From Rotaria sp. Silwood1 (Eukaryota > Rotifera > Eurotatoria > Philodinida > Philodinidae): a DNA stretch of 64,000 nt. Both the position numbers and the translations under genes were made by a program. The notes beneath the pieces were generated by a model, which saw nothing but the letters and a program-made list of their open reading frames with translations, did no database searches and had not been told where the DNA came from. The stretch lies in the NCBI GenBank assembly GCA_905250075.1, contig CAJNOP010000001.1:2723272-2787271 (forward strand), written 5' to 3'. Below are positions 34,652-46,100 of this stretch, in pieces. How positions within the stretch are numbered: the stretch's first letter is position 1; each line of letters begins with the position of its first letter.

Positions 34652-37240
34652 TTACATTTCTTTCTTTACATATTCGAAGTTCTTCTTCCATAGTTGAAGA
34701 CGAGGGTGATTCTCAGATAGTGAACGCTGCCCAATTTCAACAGCATGTTCAAAAAATGACAGTGCATTCGAATAGTTATCCATATTAAAATACATCGAAC
34801 CAATGTTGTTGTAAGATTCAGCCAAATGAGGATGATTTGGAGGACAAGTTTTTTGCCAGATTTCTAGTGCTTTTTGAAGAGATGCGAGTGCATTCGAATA
34901 GTCACCCATATTGGAACACACCGAACCAACGTTGTTATAAGCAGTAGCCAAATTAGGATGATTTGAAGGAAGAATTTGTTGATAGATTTCCAGTGCTTTT
35001 TGAAGAAATGAAAGTGCACTGGAATAGTCACCCATATTGGAATACACCGAACCTATATTGTTGTAAGAAGTAGCTAAATCAGAATGAACAGAAGGACGAA
35101 ATTTTTTCCAGATTTCCAGTGCTTTTTGGTAATATAAAAGTGCATTCGAATAGTCACTCATGTTTTCATAAACCACACCAATGTTGTTATAAGCAGTAGC
35201 AAAACTCGGATCATTTGAAGGAACCGTTTGCTGGTAAATTTCTAGTGCCTTTTTAAGAGATGAAAGCGCACTCGCATGGTCACCCATGTTGGAATACATC
35301 AAGCCAATCTTGTTGTAAGCAGTAGCAAAACTCGGATCATTTGAAGGAACAGTTTGTTGGTAGATTTCCAGTGCCTTTTGAAGAGATGAAAGCGCATTCG
35401 AATAGTCACCCATGTTGAAATACAGCCAACTAATCTTGTTGTAAGAAGTAGTCAAATGGGGATGATTTGAAGGAAGAGTTTTCTGTTTGATTTCTAGTGC
35501 TTTTTGATGAAACGATAGTGCATTTGAATAGTTACTTATGCTGTCATATACTGAACCAATATTATCGTAAGAAGCGGCCAAATCAAGATGAGTTGAAGGA
35601 AGAATATTTTGACGAAATTCTAGTGCTTTTTGATGAGATGAAAGCGCATTCGAATAGTCCCCCATTGCGGAATAGACCAACCCTATCCCAGTGTAAGAAT
35701 CAGCTAAATCGGCGTCTACTGGAGAGAAACTATTCTTCATAGTCTCAATAGATTTTTGATAATAGTCAATAGCATCAGCATGTTCACCTTGACGATACTT
35801 GACTATGGCGAGCATATGACTTGTTAATGCTTTTTCATGATCAGTCATTTTTTGTTCAAGCAGCATATCATATAATTCTTGGGCTTTGTTGAACTGTTCC
35901 AATTGAATGAATAAGTTACCCAAACGATTCCATCCTTTCTTTTCAGGATAGATCTCTTTGCGTATCTGTTCAGTAATTGCATGCAGTTCTGAGTCATTGC
36001 CACTAGTCAACGTTAAGTCAACTTGCCAAAGACGATCATTTCTATCAATTTCTTTCATTGGTCCAATGCGAAAAACGGAATGCATAGAGAAGAGAAACTC
36101 TTCTTCTCGTTTGAAATAACTAACTTCACTAATGTTAGCGAATGATGTTGACTCGATGGATGGATCAATATTCATAGCAAATACGATACCAACGAAATCG
36201 GATATTTCGACAATTCGACGAACAAAGTTGAGAGATACTGCACGCTTCGTACTAGCCGATAAGAAATTATTAAATGATAAAAGTCCACCTTGCGTCTTGA
36301 TCAATTGATCAAAATCAGCTTTTGGTAGCCCTTGACCACGATAAATAGTAAATGAGCTAGAGGATGAAAGTTCAACGCACTGTTGAGCATGAAGTTTAGT
36401 GATGTTGTTATGGACATCACGAACAAAAAATCCCATTCTTATGATGAGATCGACCTCCATCATTCGTAATGATCGATTGAGCATCGAATACAAGAAACAG
36501 GGGTAGGTATACCACCAAATCGGATGATGCTGGTGATATCCTCGTTCGATTTTGTCGATATTTTGCAGTTCTATTGGATTTGCAGCGAATAATTGACGGC
36601 AGTAAGTAATAAATTCACCGATGTGGTGTTGGTTAAAATCAGTGGTTAATAAGATCTCTTTCATTATCTGATTATACATAAATGAAGAATCCAATTGATC
36701 GAGGTTTGCGTTACCTCTTTGATTACTAGTTGTGAGAAAACTAATCGGAATCATGTTTTGGTCACATTTATCTGCTGCTTGTTGAAGTGCTTTAATGATC
36801 GAAGCAATGTCTGTGAATACGCCGCTGATTTTTGGCCATTGTTTGCTCCAACCATTATGTTGAGCATAGGTCGTACTCCAAATATAAATATTACTAACTT
36901 GTGGAACGTCGTGAATGATAGAGACACTTGTTTGTCCGAAAGAACCAGAAAAGATGATAAATATTTTCTCTTTTTGAATATCAGTTATAAAATCAATGCA
37001 AGCGTTCAAATCAGTGAATGGATATATATTATTGACTACTTTTTTAAATTTGTTGATGATATTCATATACGTGTCGTTATGGATATCATTAGTGTTGGTA
37101 TCAAGCCACACCAGTAGGAAGTTTTGAACTATACGAGCATAAAAAGGCTGTCGTGGCCATATTCTAGTATGTTCAGATGTTGTGCTAACAGCCGTAGTAG
37201 TAGCAGTTATTGTTGTCGTCGATTTTTCCCTGTTGTTCAT
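34652..37240 (-). CDS. NAD:arginine ADP-ribosyltransferase domain fused to TPR array
   Basis: A single 862-residue frame without introns. Residues 40-170 form an alpha/beta-looking domain often found ahead of the catalytic part in rotifer relatives. The ART domain (about 225-410) has the R-S-E signature of arginine-specific mono-ADP-ribosyltransferases: R301 in IYRGQG, S328-A-S330-T331 in FLSAST, and E379-x-E381 in REEEFLFS. All three are present, so activity is plausible: transfer of ADP-ribose from NAD to protein arginine. From about 435 to 850 there are roughly ten TPRs of the kinesin-light-chain type. Eight are a regular 42-residue unit with consensus like SYNNIGSVYSNMGDYSNAL followed by QKALEI. 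These would bind a partner or substrate. There is no signal peptide or membrane segment, so it is probably intracellular. Such fusions are multicopy in bdelloid rotifers. The absence of introns contrasts with most other long genes here and could reflect retroposition or transfer. Confidence 0.93.
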   Translation of the reverse strand: MNNREKSTTTITATTTAVSTTSEHTRIWPRQPFYARIVQNFLLVWLDTNTNDIHNDTYMNIINKFKKVVNNIYPFTDLNACIDFITDIQKEKIFIIFSGSFGQTSVSIIHDVPQVSNIYIWSTTYAQHNGWSKQWPKISGVFTDIASIIKALQQAADKCDQNMIPISFLTTSNQRGNANLDQLDSSFMYNQIMKEILLTTDFNQHHIGEFITYCRQLFAANPIELQNIDKIERGYHQHHPIWWYTYPCFLYSMLNRSLRMMEVDLIIRMGFFVRDVHNNITKLHAQQCVELSSSSSFTIYRGQGLPKADFDQLIKTQGGLLSFNNFLSASTKRAVSLNFVRRIVEISDFVGIVFAMNIDPSIESTSFANISEVSYFKREEEFLFSMHSVFRIGPMKEIDRNDRLWQVDLTLTSGNDSELHAITEQIRKEIYPEKKGWNRLGNLFIQLEQFNKAQELYDMLLEQKMTDHEKALTSHMLAIVKYRQGEHADAIDYYQKSIETMKNSFSPVDADLADSYTGIGLVYSAMGDYSNALSSHQKALEFRQNILPSTHLDLAASYDNIGSVYDSISNYSNALSFHQKALEIKQKTLPSNHPHLTTSYNKISWLYFNMGDYSNALSSLQKALEIYQQTVPSNDPSFATAYNKIGLMYSNMGDHASALSSLKKALEIYQQTVPSNDPSFATAYNNIGVVYENMSDYSNALLYYQKALEIWKKFRPSVHSDLATSYNNIGSVYSNMGDYSSALSFLQKALEIYQQILPSNHPNLATAYNNVGSVCSNMGDYSNALASLQKALEIWQKTCPPNHPHLAESYNNIGSMYFNMDNYSNALSFFEHAVEIGQRSLSENHPRLQLWKKNFEYVKKEM
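34720..35720 (-). repeat. 126-bp tandem repeat encoding the TPR array
   Basis: About eight tandem units of 126 bases, each coding one 42-residue TPR. Adjacent units are close at DNA level; for example the two units around 35216-35345 share long identical stretches such as the QTVPSNDPSFATAYN codons. This indicates recent unit duplication or conversion within the gene. Confidence 0.85.
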
Positions 37241-39388
37241 GGTATCTGCGTTGTTTTATCAATTAGAAGCAAAAATAAAAAAGACTTGGATTTATATAGC
37301 GTTTTGGGGTTTTTTTGTAGATGTTTCTATTAGTTTTTGATTATTGCTGTCGTCCGTGTTGGTTATTTTTCTTTTCGTTTCACTTGAATGCTTCATTCCT
37401 CTTATCTATCTGTCGTTGTTTGTAGGCTGACAAGACAACGAATGAGTGAAAACAATGATTCATCGCAGCATGATTTCATGCACTGTATCATATTTCACTT
37501 CTATTTCAAGTGTATGGGACTGTTCATTTAAAACTGAATTTTGAAAACAAATGATGCTCGATTTTTCCAAACATGAGGTTCAGGGAGACTAGCGAAATAA
37601 GACTCTGTCGGAATAGAAGACTTAAGGAGAGGGTCTTACTATGCATCAAACATATTATACATCCCACTAATAAAAAGCCAACAGCACTCTTATGCATGTT
37701 ATAGGATGTTTTAAGTAAGTGATTAATACCCAATTTAAATGCAAACTCCTCATCCCTCTATTTTCACGATATACCGTCTTATAAACCTTGAGAATGATCT
37801 ATTGTTATATATTACTATGTAGACTCTACTTTTGGAACGATGGGACTGAGGAGTCTTAAAGAACTATTCTTATGAATATATATGTATACATCGTCTATTA
37901 AGGTGTAAGTGTGCTGATGTTCGTGCATGGATTAGAGAGTTGAGAAGGGTACACAAAAATCTGCCCTGACATCTATACCCACATCTCACATCCATTCACT
38001 CACAACGAATCGTCCTAGCACACGTTTTATGATGTGTCCAAATTTTCTTTCTCTTTCTCTTTATGTTATCGTAACCTGAACCAGAAGCCTTTAGTCTTTC
38101 TGCATGAATTTCTTGACAGGTCCAATAAGAATCCTGCAATGATTCATTGTTTTTTTTCCTAAGAAAACGGCGAACTCCTAAAGAAAATGTGCAGTCACAA
38201 AATTCCAACATTCTGAGCAGTTTAATACTAGATTTAAAAGTAGAAAATGGTTTACGCCATCGTGCATCGTAAAAGAAACTTGTAGCCACGAAATGCAAAA
38301 GATTTTGACAGGATCAGAAACAAGATCTCAAAAAGAGCATGAGCAGCTCTTCATTGTTTTCAGATCATGATCTTGCCCTAATTTCAATAATTCCTAGTTT
38401 GAAAATACAAATATGAGTCAACATCTTGCAGAGTTCTACTAGTTTTACTCGACAATCTTCTCCAAAATCTTGACAGGTTATTTGCAGAGTTTTCTAAAGA
38501 CAATAGAACAGAAATAAATACATAGAGGATCGTTCTCTAAGTCTTCAGTTTAAAAATCGATCAATTCTTCTGGCTGGATCGTATCATGTTTTGGTATATA
38601 ACTATAAACTTGTACATCTTAAATCGTGACTACATTGTAAACTTATAATAAAGTTTTATGGGCACAACGCATATCACAAAAAAAAATTAAAATACAACAT
38701 CAGTTGAAATTTTTTTTATAGTTTACGAAATTCTACTATTCTTTATTCGTGTTAAGTTTCATTGAAAAGATCTATTTCTTTTTTTTTTTCTAAATATAAT
38801 CCAAAATATGAATACGTTTTATTAAATGGATTAGTCTCTTACTAAAGATAGCCGCTCGATGAAAACAACTAGTGCAATGACTGAAACGAAATTAATATGC
38901 TAGTTTAAAAAATTTTCAAATTCTTTTTCAAGAAAAAAGCACAATAATAACTGGTGTTTCTTGGCAGGCAACTCATATTTGTGGAACGGCTTGAGAACGA
39001 AAAGAACTTCACATCAGAGTATCGAAAAACTATTGATTGTATAGACACATAGAGTTTTGTAAGAATGCTTAAAGGAATATCATACAACTATCTAATCTTT
39101 ACATTAATCGCGACACAATATAGCACTTCGAGTTATGCGTTGAGAAAGTGAAAAAATCTCACACACACTTACTATACTGTTCATACTGTAATAATGTGAT
39201 GAGCTGATAAATCACTAAACAACAATAACGTCAATATGGTACTTTTCTCAACACAGTACATGAGTGCACGGTAAGTATGAAACTATCTCAAAAATTAACT
39301 TTTAGTTGTATATAAATCACATGGTTTCAAAATTTGATATTTGTCAAAAAGGCACTGAAAACATTAAAGTAAAAAAAAAAGTTAATCT
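37241..39388. other. Intergenic region between ART-TPR and CD36-like genes
   Basis: About 2.1 kb between two minus-strand genes. It should hold the promoter of the ART-TPR gene on its left side and the 3' UTR of the CD36-like gene on its right. One minus-strand frame of 100 codons is listed separately with low confidence. No repeats or RNA genes are recognised. Confidence 0.45.
37996..38298 (-). CDS. Doubtful 100-residue reading frame
   Basis: An open frame of 100 residues, basic and Cys-containing, with several Arg/Lys pairs and a stretch SYWTCQEIHAERLKASGSG. I recognise no domain, signal peptide or conserved motif. Its codon choice is not clearly like the confirmed genes. It could be an exon or relic of an old gene or chance. 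Confidence 0.15.
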   Translation of the reverse strand: MHFVATSFFYDARWRKPFSTFKSSIKLLRMLEFCDCTFSLGVRRFLRKKNNESLQDSYWTCQEIHAERLKASGSGYDNIKRKRKKIWTHHKTCARTIRCE

Positions 39389-41552
39389 TCAAAAATCATT
39401 ATCAGATGCCACTGAATTAGTTGATCCTGCATTATTTATCGGTGTAAATGTATTTCTTTGAGAACGTCGTTTTGCTAAAACAGCAATTGTTATAATAAAT
39501 ATAACTACACCAACTGGAATTAATACAATCGATACCCAACGAATAATAGTAAAATAACGTAAAACTTGATTATTTAAATCATTTGCTGACTTTTGATCAA
39601 TTGTTGTGGATTCATTTATCCATATAGTTGGTAAGATAACTTGTGATATTTGTTTAAGATCATCAATTAATGGGTCAGGTTGAACGAATACATTTATTTG
39701 TAAACGTTTTTGAGCATTTAATACAAGACCTGTATGTGGTTCAACATCAAGTACTGTTCGATGAGCATTTGGATCTGGTGCAATACCATAAACACTTTTT
39801 ATATATTGATCAGCCGCATATAGAAAATGTGGTAATGATATAAATATTGGTGCACCTTGTCGACATGTACTAACATCAAGTACACCTGAATCATATGTAC
39901 CAAAAGCAATATTATCTGGATTAAGTGTAGAATTAAGAAATACTTCAGATGGAATCGAAAATGTTTCTGTTGGAATTTTTAATATTGCTGAATGATGTTC
40001 AAATGTAGCATAGACTGATCGACATATATCAGTTGAATACATATATAAACGTTCAGATTGAAGATCTTTATTTATTAAAGGAGGAAACCATGAACCATCA
40101 GTTCCATTGATTTGATTACCCCATAATGTTTTCCAATAAGGTAGATACGAAAGACCTATAAAAATATTTATTTATGAAAATTTTACAAGAAAAATTTATA
40201 AAAATATTTTCTATATCAAATAAAAGTAATCATACGGTTAAACAATGCATTTCAGTACCGCAACCTTAGATATAAATTATGTCTTTTCATACTAGAACGA
40301 AGGTAAAGAGTTACAAAGCAACATTTTTATTATCAATAATAGTGTCTACGCGGAAAAACTCAAGAATGAGATTTTTTTTAATTATGCTGAATTTTATTCG
40401 TGACATCCATACATTTTTTTGTGATTTTTGTATAATTTTTTGCAAACGTTTACGAACAAGAATGAGATGTTATACGAGTATACATATCAAAAAGATACAG
40501 TACAAATTTAGTGTGAAAAGAAAATATAATATTTATATTGCAACATTTTTTTCAATCCTTCTGTAATTTCAAGCAAAGGTGAAAAGACAACACTCATAGC
40601 CAAATAAGAGTAAGCCAACGGAGAAAAAGTTCGACCTCAGTACTTCGAAGTACTAAGGTCGCGTTTTTTTCTCTCTAGGGATAATCCCTATTAACTATAT
40701 TCATTAGCTATTTCAAGTTTATTGTGTTAAATTTTTTTCATGTCTAATATGATTTACAAAGTAATTAACTTACCATTCCATTTATTAATAATATTTAATA
40801 AGCTGATATGTTTTTGACCTATAAGCAAAATAATACCACATAATAAAAATGATCTGTATAATTTCTCATTGTATTCTACCTGTAAATACTGTATATAATC
40901 CATCATCAGTTCCATTTTGTCCATAAAAATATCCAAAATGATCATCGGGTATTAAATCTTGTAAAATAGGTATTGCTCTTGCTGCTTTAAGTAATCGATC
41001 TTCATAACCCCAAATCCATTCACGTGCTGTATGTGTAACAAATAATGATTCATTAAAAACATTCTTAATAAAATTAAATATTTCTTGTGTTATATTTGAT
41101 TGATTACGAACAAGCGAAATGATTGTAACTATTGGTGTATTGACCATTGTTATTGGTACTTGTTCATCATCAATTGACATATTACGTAAAAATGTATATG
41201 ATATTGGTTGACGATATGTAACTGTATAGTTTTCATTAAAATATACTCCAGATTTTGTGCGATGTTCTAAATAAGTAAATGGACCACGTTCAACAATCAG
41301 TGGTTTTGCTCCTTGAATAAAATCAACAACATTAACACATTCCCATAACCAAAATTGTAAATAAATTGGAACAGGTGGTGTTTTCCATGAATCAAGTTGA
41401 TCAGAATCGACACTTAATGGTAAATTATTATTTATTTGTTTTTGAAGTATACCAGGTCCAAAAACAATACCTATGATACCAATTATAACCAAAACACATG
41501 ATATAATCAGTGCTAAAACTGATTTGCACGAAATATTTCGTAACGGCGGCAT
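39389..41552 (-). CDS. CD36/SCARB/LIMP-2 family scavenger receptor
   Basis: Three minus-strand exons, 41552-40880, 40818-40774 and 40155-39389, in consistent phase, give 494 residues, the usual family length. Two membrane segments frame a large extracellular or lumenal loop: an N-terminal helix (about 13-34, VLALIISCVLVIIGIIGIVFG) and a C-terminal one (about 446-467). Family marks include an ERGPFTYLE-type motif near 90, WIWGYEDRLL, a GQKHISLLN...WNG segment in the 45-base middle exon, ICRSVYATFE, and GAPIFISLPHFLYA. Many N-x-S/T sites suggest heavy glycosylation. Members bind lipoproteins, fatty acids or anionic ligands at the plasma membrane, or act in lysosomal transport. Which role applies here cannot be told. 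The short C-tail is rich in Ser, Thr and Asn. The 618-base second intron contains a palindrome. Confidence 0.95.
40621..40676. repeat. Small palindrome centred on ACTTCGAAGT, copy 2
   Basis: The 30 bases at 40632-40661 form a palindrome around TACTTCGAAGTA with only one mismatched pair. The flanks GAGAAAAAG and TTTTTTTCTC extend the pairing. It shares its centre and general form with 14378-14420. It lies in the long intron of the CD36-like gene. Confidence 0.65.
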
Positions 41553-42562
41553 GAATCAATGGAAGAGTCGAAATGTATCTTTTTTCGTTCTTGTTTTGTG
41601 AGTTATCTAATTCTATTCGAGAGAAAGAAAAGCAACAAATGACGTTGTTTCTTTTATCATATTTTTTTATTTATTTATAATGTCAATAGGTATCAACAAA
41701 CACCGATAACAATACCAACAAATTCATTTGAAGAATTGTGTGAAATTAGTCTGGAATATTACAAATAGATAGAGTACAAGTGTTGTCACATTGTTTATAC
41801 TGCTATTAGATAGTTTTGAACATTTTTGATTATAAGAAGAATATGTATTCATTCACATTATCTCGATTGTTGTAGATCTGCAGTTATGACAACATAGTAC
41901 ATACGAACATCCACAATGTGTGTTATCATAAATATATATCGATATGAATTTGACTTTTGTTTCAAATAAATTTCTATTTGATAGAATATAGTTTTTGTTT
42001 CAGTGGTTTACAGATGAGTTTATCAAAGAATCTAAGTTCATAATTACATAGATATTGCTGAAAATTTTGTTTAATTTCGTACTCTATTTAAATATAGGTC
42101 ATGTATTACGAATTTATCATTCAAAAGAAAGAAGAGAAAAGAAACGTTTTTATATGATAATATTTTCACAAGTGATGATTCTAACTTATGATGGCGGTAG
42201 TAGGCAGAGATGATATATCGAAAAAAAAATGCTAATGGCATTCAATTATAGCCGAATAGAGAGAAATTGGAGAATCTTACTAAGGAATATTTCTGTTGAA
42301 TAGTCGAAGGCTATTGAGTGTAAATTCCTTTACTTTTATCAAATTAAAGAAACAGATGAAATAATATATAAGAATATTCTAGGAAACAAATTAGTTTGTT
42401 TATCAAAAGATATTCGATTTATGTTAATAGAAATAAAAATCTCAGAATTATTTGTGTTATATAAATCAAAACTACAACATAAAACAAAACAAGGGTAATG
42501 CAAGGATGAAAAGTATTAAGCAAATATATTATTTTTCGAGTTTTTCAATTTTTTTGTCTCAT
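41553..42562. other. Intergenic region between CD36-like and secreted-protein genes
   Basis: About 1 kb, AT-rich, with no supported gene. It would contain the promoter of the CD36-like gene just right of 41552 and the 3' UTR of the secreted-protein gene just left of 42563. Confidence 0.4.
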
Positions 42563-43159
42563 TCAATGAATTTTCTTTCGATTACGTCGCATCTTCTTTT
42601 GTTTCTTTGGTATATGTTCAGTTGGTCCATATAAATATTTCTCAGATCTTTCCCAACCAGGATATGGACCAGATGTCCATGGATGACGTTGATTAAACAT
42701 AGCATAACGTATATAAACTCCAGCATAAAATGGTTGTGCCTCAATAATTGTTGATAGACTATTACCTTGACTTGTTGTACATAAAAGTACACCTGAACTT
42801 GTATCTATTTCACGCATAGTATTTGTTTGATTTGTAGCTAAATTAATATTTTTTATTGAACGAATAAGTTTATCTTGAATAGGTCTTTTTTCAAAACATA
42901 ATGTAAATGTTTCATTTTCAAGATTAACTAATGTTAATATTAAATGTAAGTTTGGATGAGTCCAAAGTAATGTACCGTTGCATGGCTTTTGTATTTGAGC
43001 ATAAGCATTTACCGGTTTAAGATAATTACGTGGTGAAACCGATAGACGACATTCATCATAATAGACTATATCATTATTATAGATTAATTCATGTTCTTCA
43101 CCAGAAATCTTACAAGTTAAAATTAATAAAGTAACTATCAATAGTTCCCTGTGATGCAT
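42563..43159 (-). CDS. Small secreted protein of unknown function
   Basis: A single exon of 198 residues when read from the ATG at 43159. I prefer this start because MHHRELLIVTLLILTCKISG makes a normal signal peptide; an in-frame ATG at 43189 would add ten residues before it. The mature part has four well-spaced cysteines (in DECRLS, KPCNGT, TLCFEK and LLCTTS) that could form two disulphides. It also has three or more N-x-S/T sites, a Trp/Pro-rich segment (HPWTSGPYPGWERSEKYLYG), and a strongly basic C-terminus (KKQKKMRRNRKK). I recognise no family. The basic tail could bind polyanions or be a processing site; this is speculation. Confidence 0.65.
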   Translation of the reverse strand: MHHRELLIVTLLILTCKISGEEHELIYNNDIVYYDECRLSVSPRNYLKPVNAYAQIQKPCNGTLLWTHPNLHLILTLVNLENETFTLCFEKRPIQDKLIRSIKNINLATNQTNTMREIDTSSGVLLCTTSQGNSLSTIIEAQPFYAGVYIRYAMFNQRHPWTSGPYPGWERSEKYLYGPTEHIPKKQKKMRRNRKKIH

Positions 43160-46100
43160 TATAAAGTTTAACGTAGAGCACAAAAACAAGACTAATGTAT
43201 ACTAATGTCTTTTGTAGATATGTATGAAAAAGAAAGAGATTTACAATTTTTGCTATATCTATATCCTTATCTAACCGCTGTCAATCAAATATCATTAATA
43301 AGAGTAAAAAATAACATTTGTACTATGATAGTACTATATTTTTATTCTACCAATGGGTTTGTTTTTTGAATAATACAAAATGACGTATATTAATCGTTTT
43401 TGGTTATGAAATTATCCATTATAGTTTCTAATGTCTTTTTTATCCTTGGAAATCTAGGTGACAGTTGATATGCGACGCAATATGTGGAATGAATCGTTGT
43501 TTTTTTCCTGTTGTTGTTAATTTGATGAGACATATCAACATCCGACGAGGAAATAAGGAAATTAAAGTGAACAACTTTCTGATTTTAATGTTTTTAGACA
43601 AGACTTATATTAAGATGAAAGTCAGACGTGTAAAGGCAGGTCAAACTTTGTACTTACATTATAAAGTTAAAAAAAATAATATTGGTTTTAACACTTGACA
43701 AATTTTTTTTTGAAAAGACAAAAAAATTGAAACTCATCAAAAGAGCGGTTTTTTCTGATTTGGCAGACATCTTGCTTACTTCTTCATTGGAAATAATTAA
43801 TATTTAATGGCTAAACGAAGTTATCAATGACAGTTTCAATTATACTTAAACATATATATATATATGTATCTTATATAATGTTCTTAATATAAAAGAAAAT
43901 TTTAAATTGAATTTTATTTTATGTTCATTCTCTATAACAATGATAGTCATTTTTTTCCTTTCGTTTGCTTTTTTTTTAAAAAAAGTTCATCGAAGCGAAA
44001 TAATTGCCGAAAGAACTATTGGATAGAATCATTCTAGCATATGAAACTTGGTAGCATCGTACTTGACGTTATCAAATAAGCATTACAACTAATCGTCACT
44101 TTAGTTCCTATCTAATATAATCATTCTGCTTCACTATATCAATTATATTAATCACATCTGAAGTGGTTACCAACCAACTATTTCAAAATAGTATTGATGT
44201 TATATTCATCGATAGAGCAGTGCTTCTTCTGTCTCTACTTTTTTTTTATCAATTTATGTTATAGAGAAAAGACTAATCAACAAATCGCATGTCTAGATTT
44301 AATTATTTTTGATACATTACTGAAACGAAATTATAATAATAATAATAAAATTCAACAATAGTCATGTTTTTTTTTACTTTTTCTTCTCATGTTATTTAAT
44401 GATTTTGTTTGGTGAGACATAATTATTCTGCATCAAGGATAGTCTTGTATATACATTCTTTTGTTTATCAGTCTATTGACCTTTTTTCTTTTTATAGATC
44501 CTATTTTGTTTGAAAAAACTTTTTCGACATATCAAAAATATCATGTTATCCTAACAAGAAAAAAAATAATACCATAAAATCAATGCTATTGGATTTGCTA
44601 TAATTGATGAATGTAGACTCATTAGAACTAAAAGATCAAACTAAGATGGTAAATATTTAATGGTTATTCTAAAAGAAATAATTCCTTAAGGAATAAGAAA
44701 TAATGAATATTCTATTTTAATAATCATCGAATTGTTTACTCGTATTATGAGAGTTCTATATTACAGAACAGATAGTCAATATTAAAGTATGGAGTTTACA
44801 TACATCCTCTTTAAACACATCATTAAGTATTGAAGAAAAATTTTGTTTACGTGTCGTTTAGTATATTAAGCTAATTATATGAAATGGATCATCGATGCGT
44901 TATAGATATAACTTGTTTTATTACAAGACAAAGCAAATTTCTTTTGAATAAGCAAGATTTTATTTTCTTAGATATGTTTTTTGTTATTTCTACGTGCTAT
45001 TGATACACAAGTTTTTAGTGATTCGTTTTTAGTTGATAGAGACACATACACTCTACATCTATCTTCCATACTTACGTAGCACTCACACTAATTGTGTTAC
45101 CATTAGCTGTTCTAGCGAAAAAAGAAAGAAAGAAAGAAAAAAGCCAGGCTTTCGAGTTAGAAATATATCTCGAAGTAGTAGTTGATGAACCCGAAAGCAT
45201 AATCTTCTTTTTTTTTTCTCATTCTCGTTATTATTGGACACGACCTTGGTCTTTACTAAAGAAAATACGTCTTCTTAGTTTTGATTTACAGACATAAGAA
45301 GACATACGAACTGATCACAAACATATGTTCGCTGAGTTTGAGTATCTTTTCATTTTCTCTTTCACTTATATAAACATAATTGTTTTGTCCTATTCTAGCA
45401 TTCTCGAATCATTCATTTCTTTTTCTCTTTCATACTTTTCCATGTGTTATTTGTCTTCATAAACTTTGTCTATCTTCTTTGGCCTGCACAATCACAGTAG
45501 AAACCATCAATTTAATGACGCATACAAAACAAAAAACAACATGTAACACAATGACAATGAACATATAAACAGAAAACTTTCATATAAACTTCATCTTATA
45601 TGCCAAATCTTTCAATAAAACTTATGTTTTTTTTCTAATGTCTTCCATTGAAATGCTCAACCAATGTGAATTAAATCATAGCCGACAAGTGAGTAGCTTT
45701 TATATTCTACTTTCAGAATTAATGTTCTTTTTTTCTTTTTATTATTAATGCATGTTCCTTATTTCTGTCACTAGAATATATAGACAGATTCATTGTTCCG
45801 ATTCCGTCTCTTTTATTATTATTATTATTATTACTATTATTATTATCATTATGTTAGTTTTGTCATTGTAGTTTGAGCTGTTGTTTTCTTTCGTTGTCTC
45901 TTCAATATGTCAATTGTATTTATTTCTTCGTCACATTACAGCGCCTTCATCACGTCCTGCTCTGTTAGTAATTGAGATTTAATATAGCAAAAAGAATCAT
46001 GTTAGACAGATTTCACTATTACATGTCTTCTGGATTAAAAAAAACAAATGAAAATATTTCAGAATCACTATCATATATGAACATAGGAAAATACTTCTAT

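Noticed and set aside
35497-37117. Plus-strand reading frames across the ART-TPR gene (around 34549-34788, 35497-35742 and 36695-37117)
   Set aside because: They are antisense to a well-supported gene and have no domain; the 42-residue periodicity of the real frame explains their openness.
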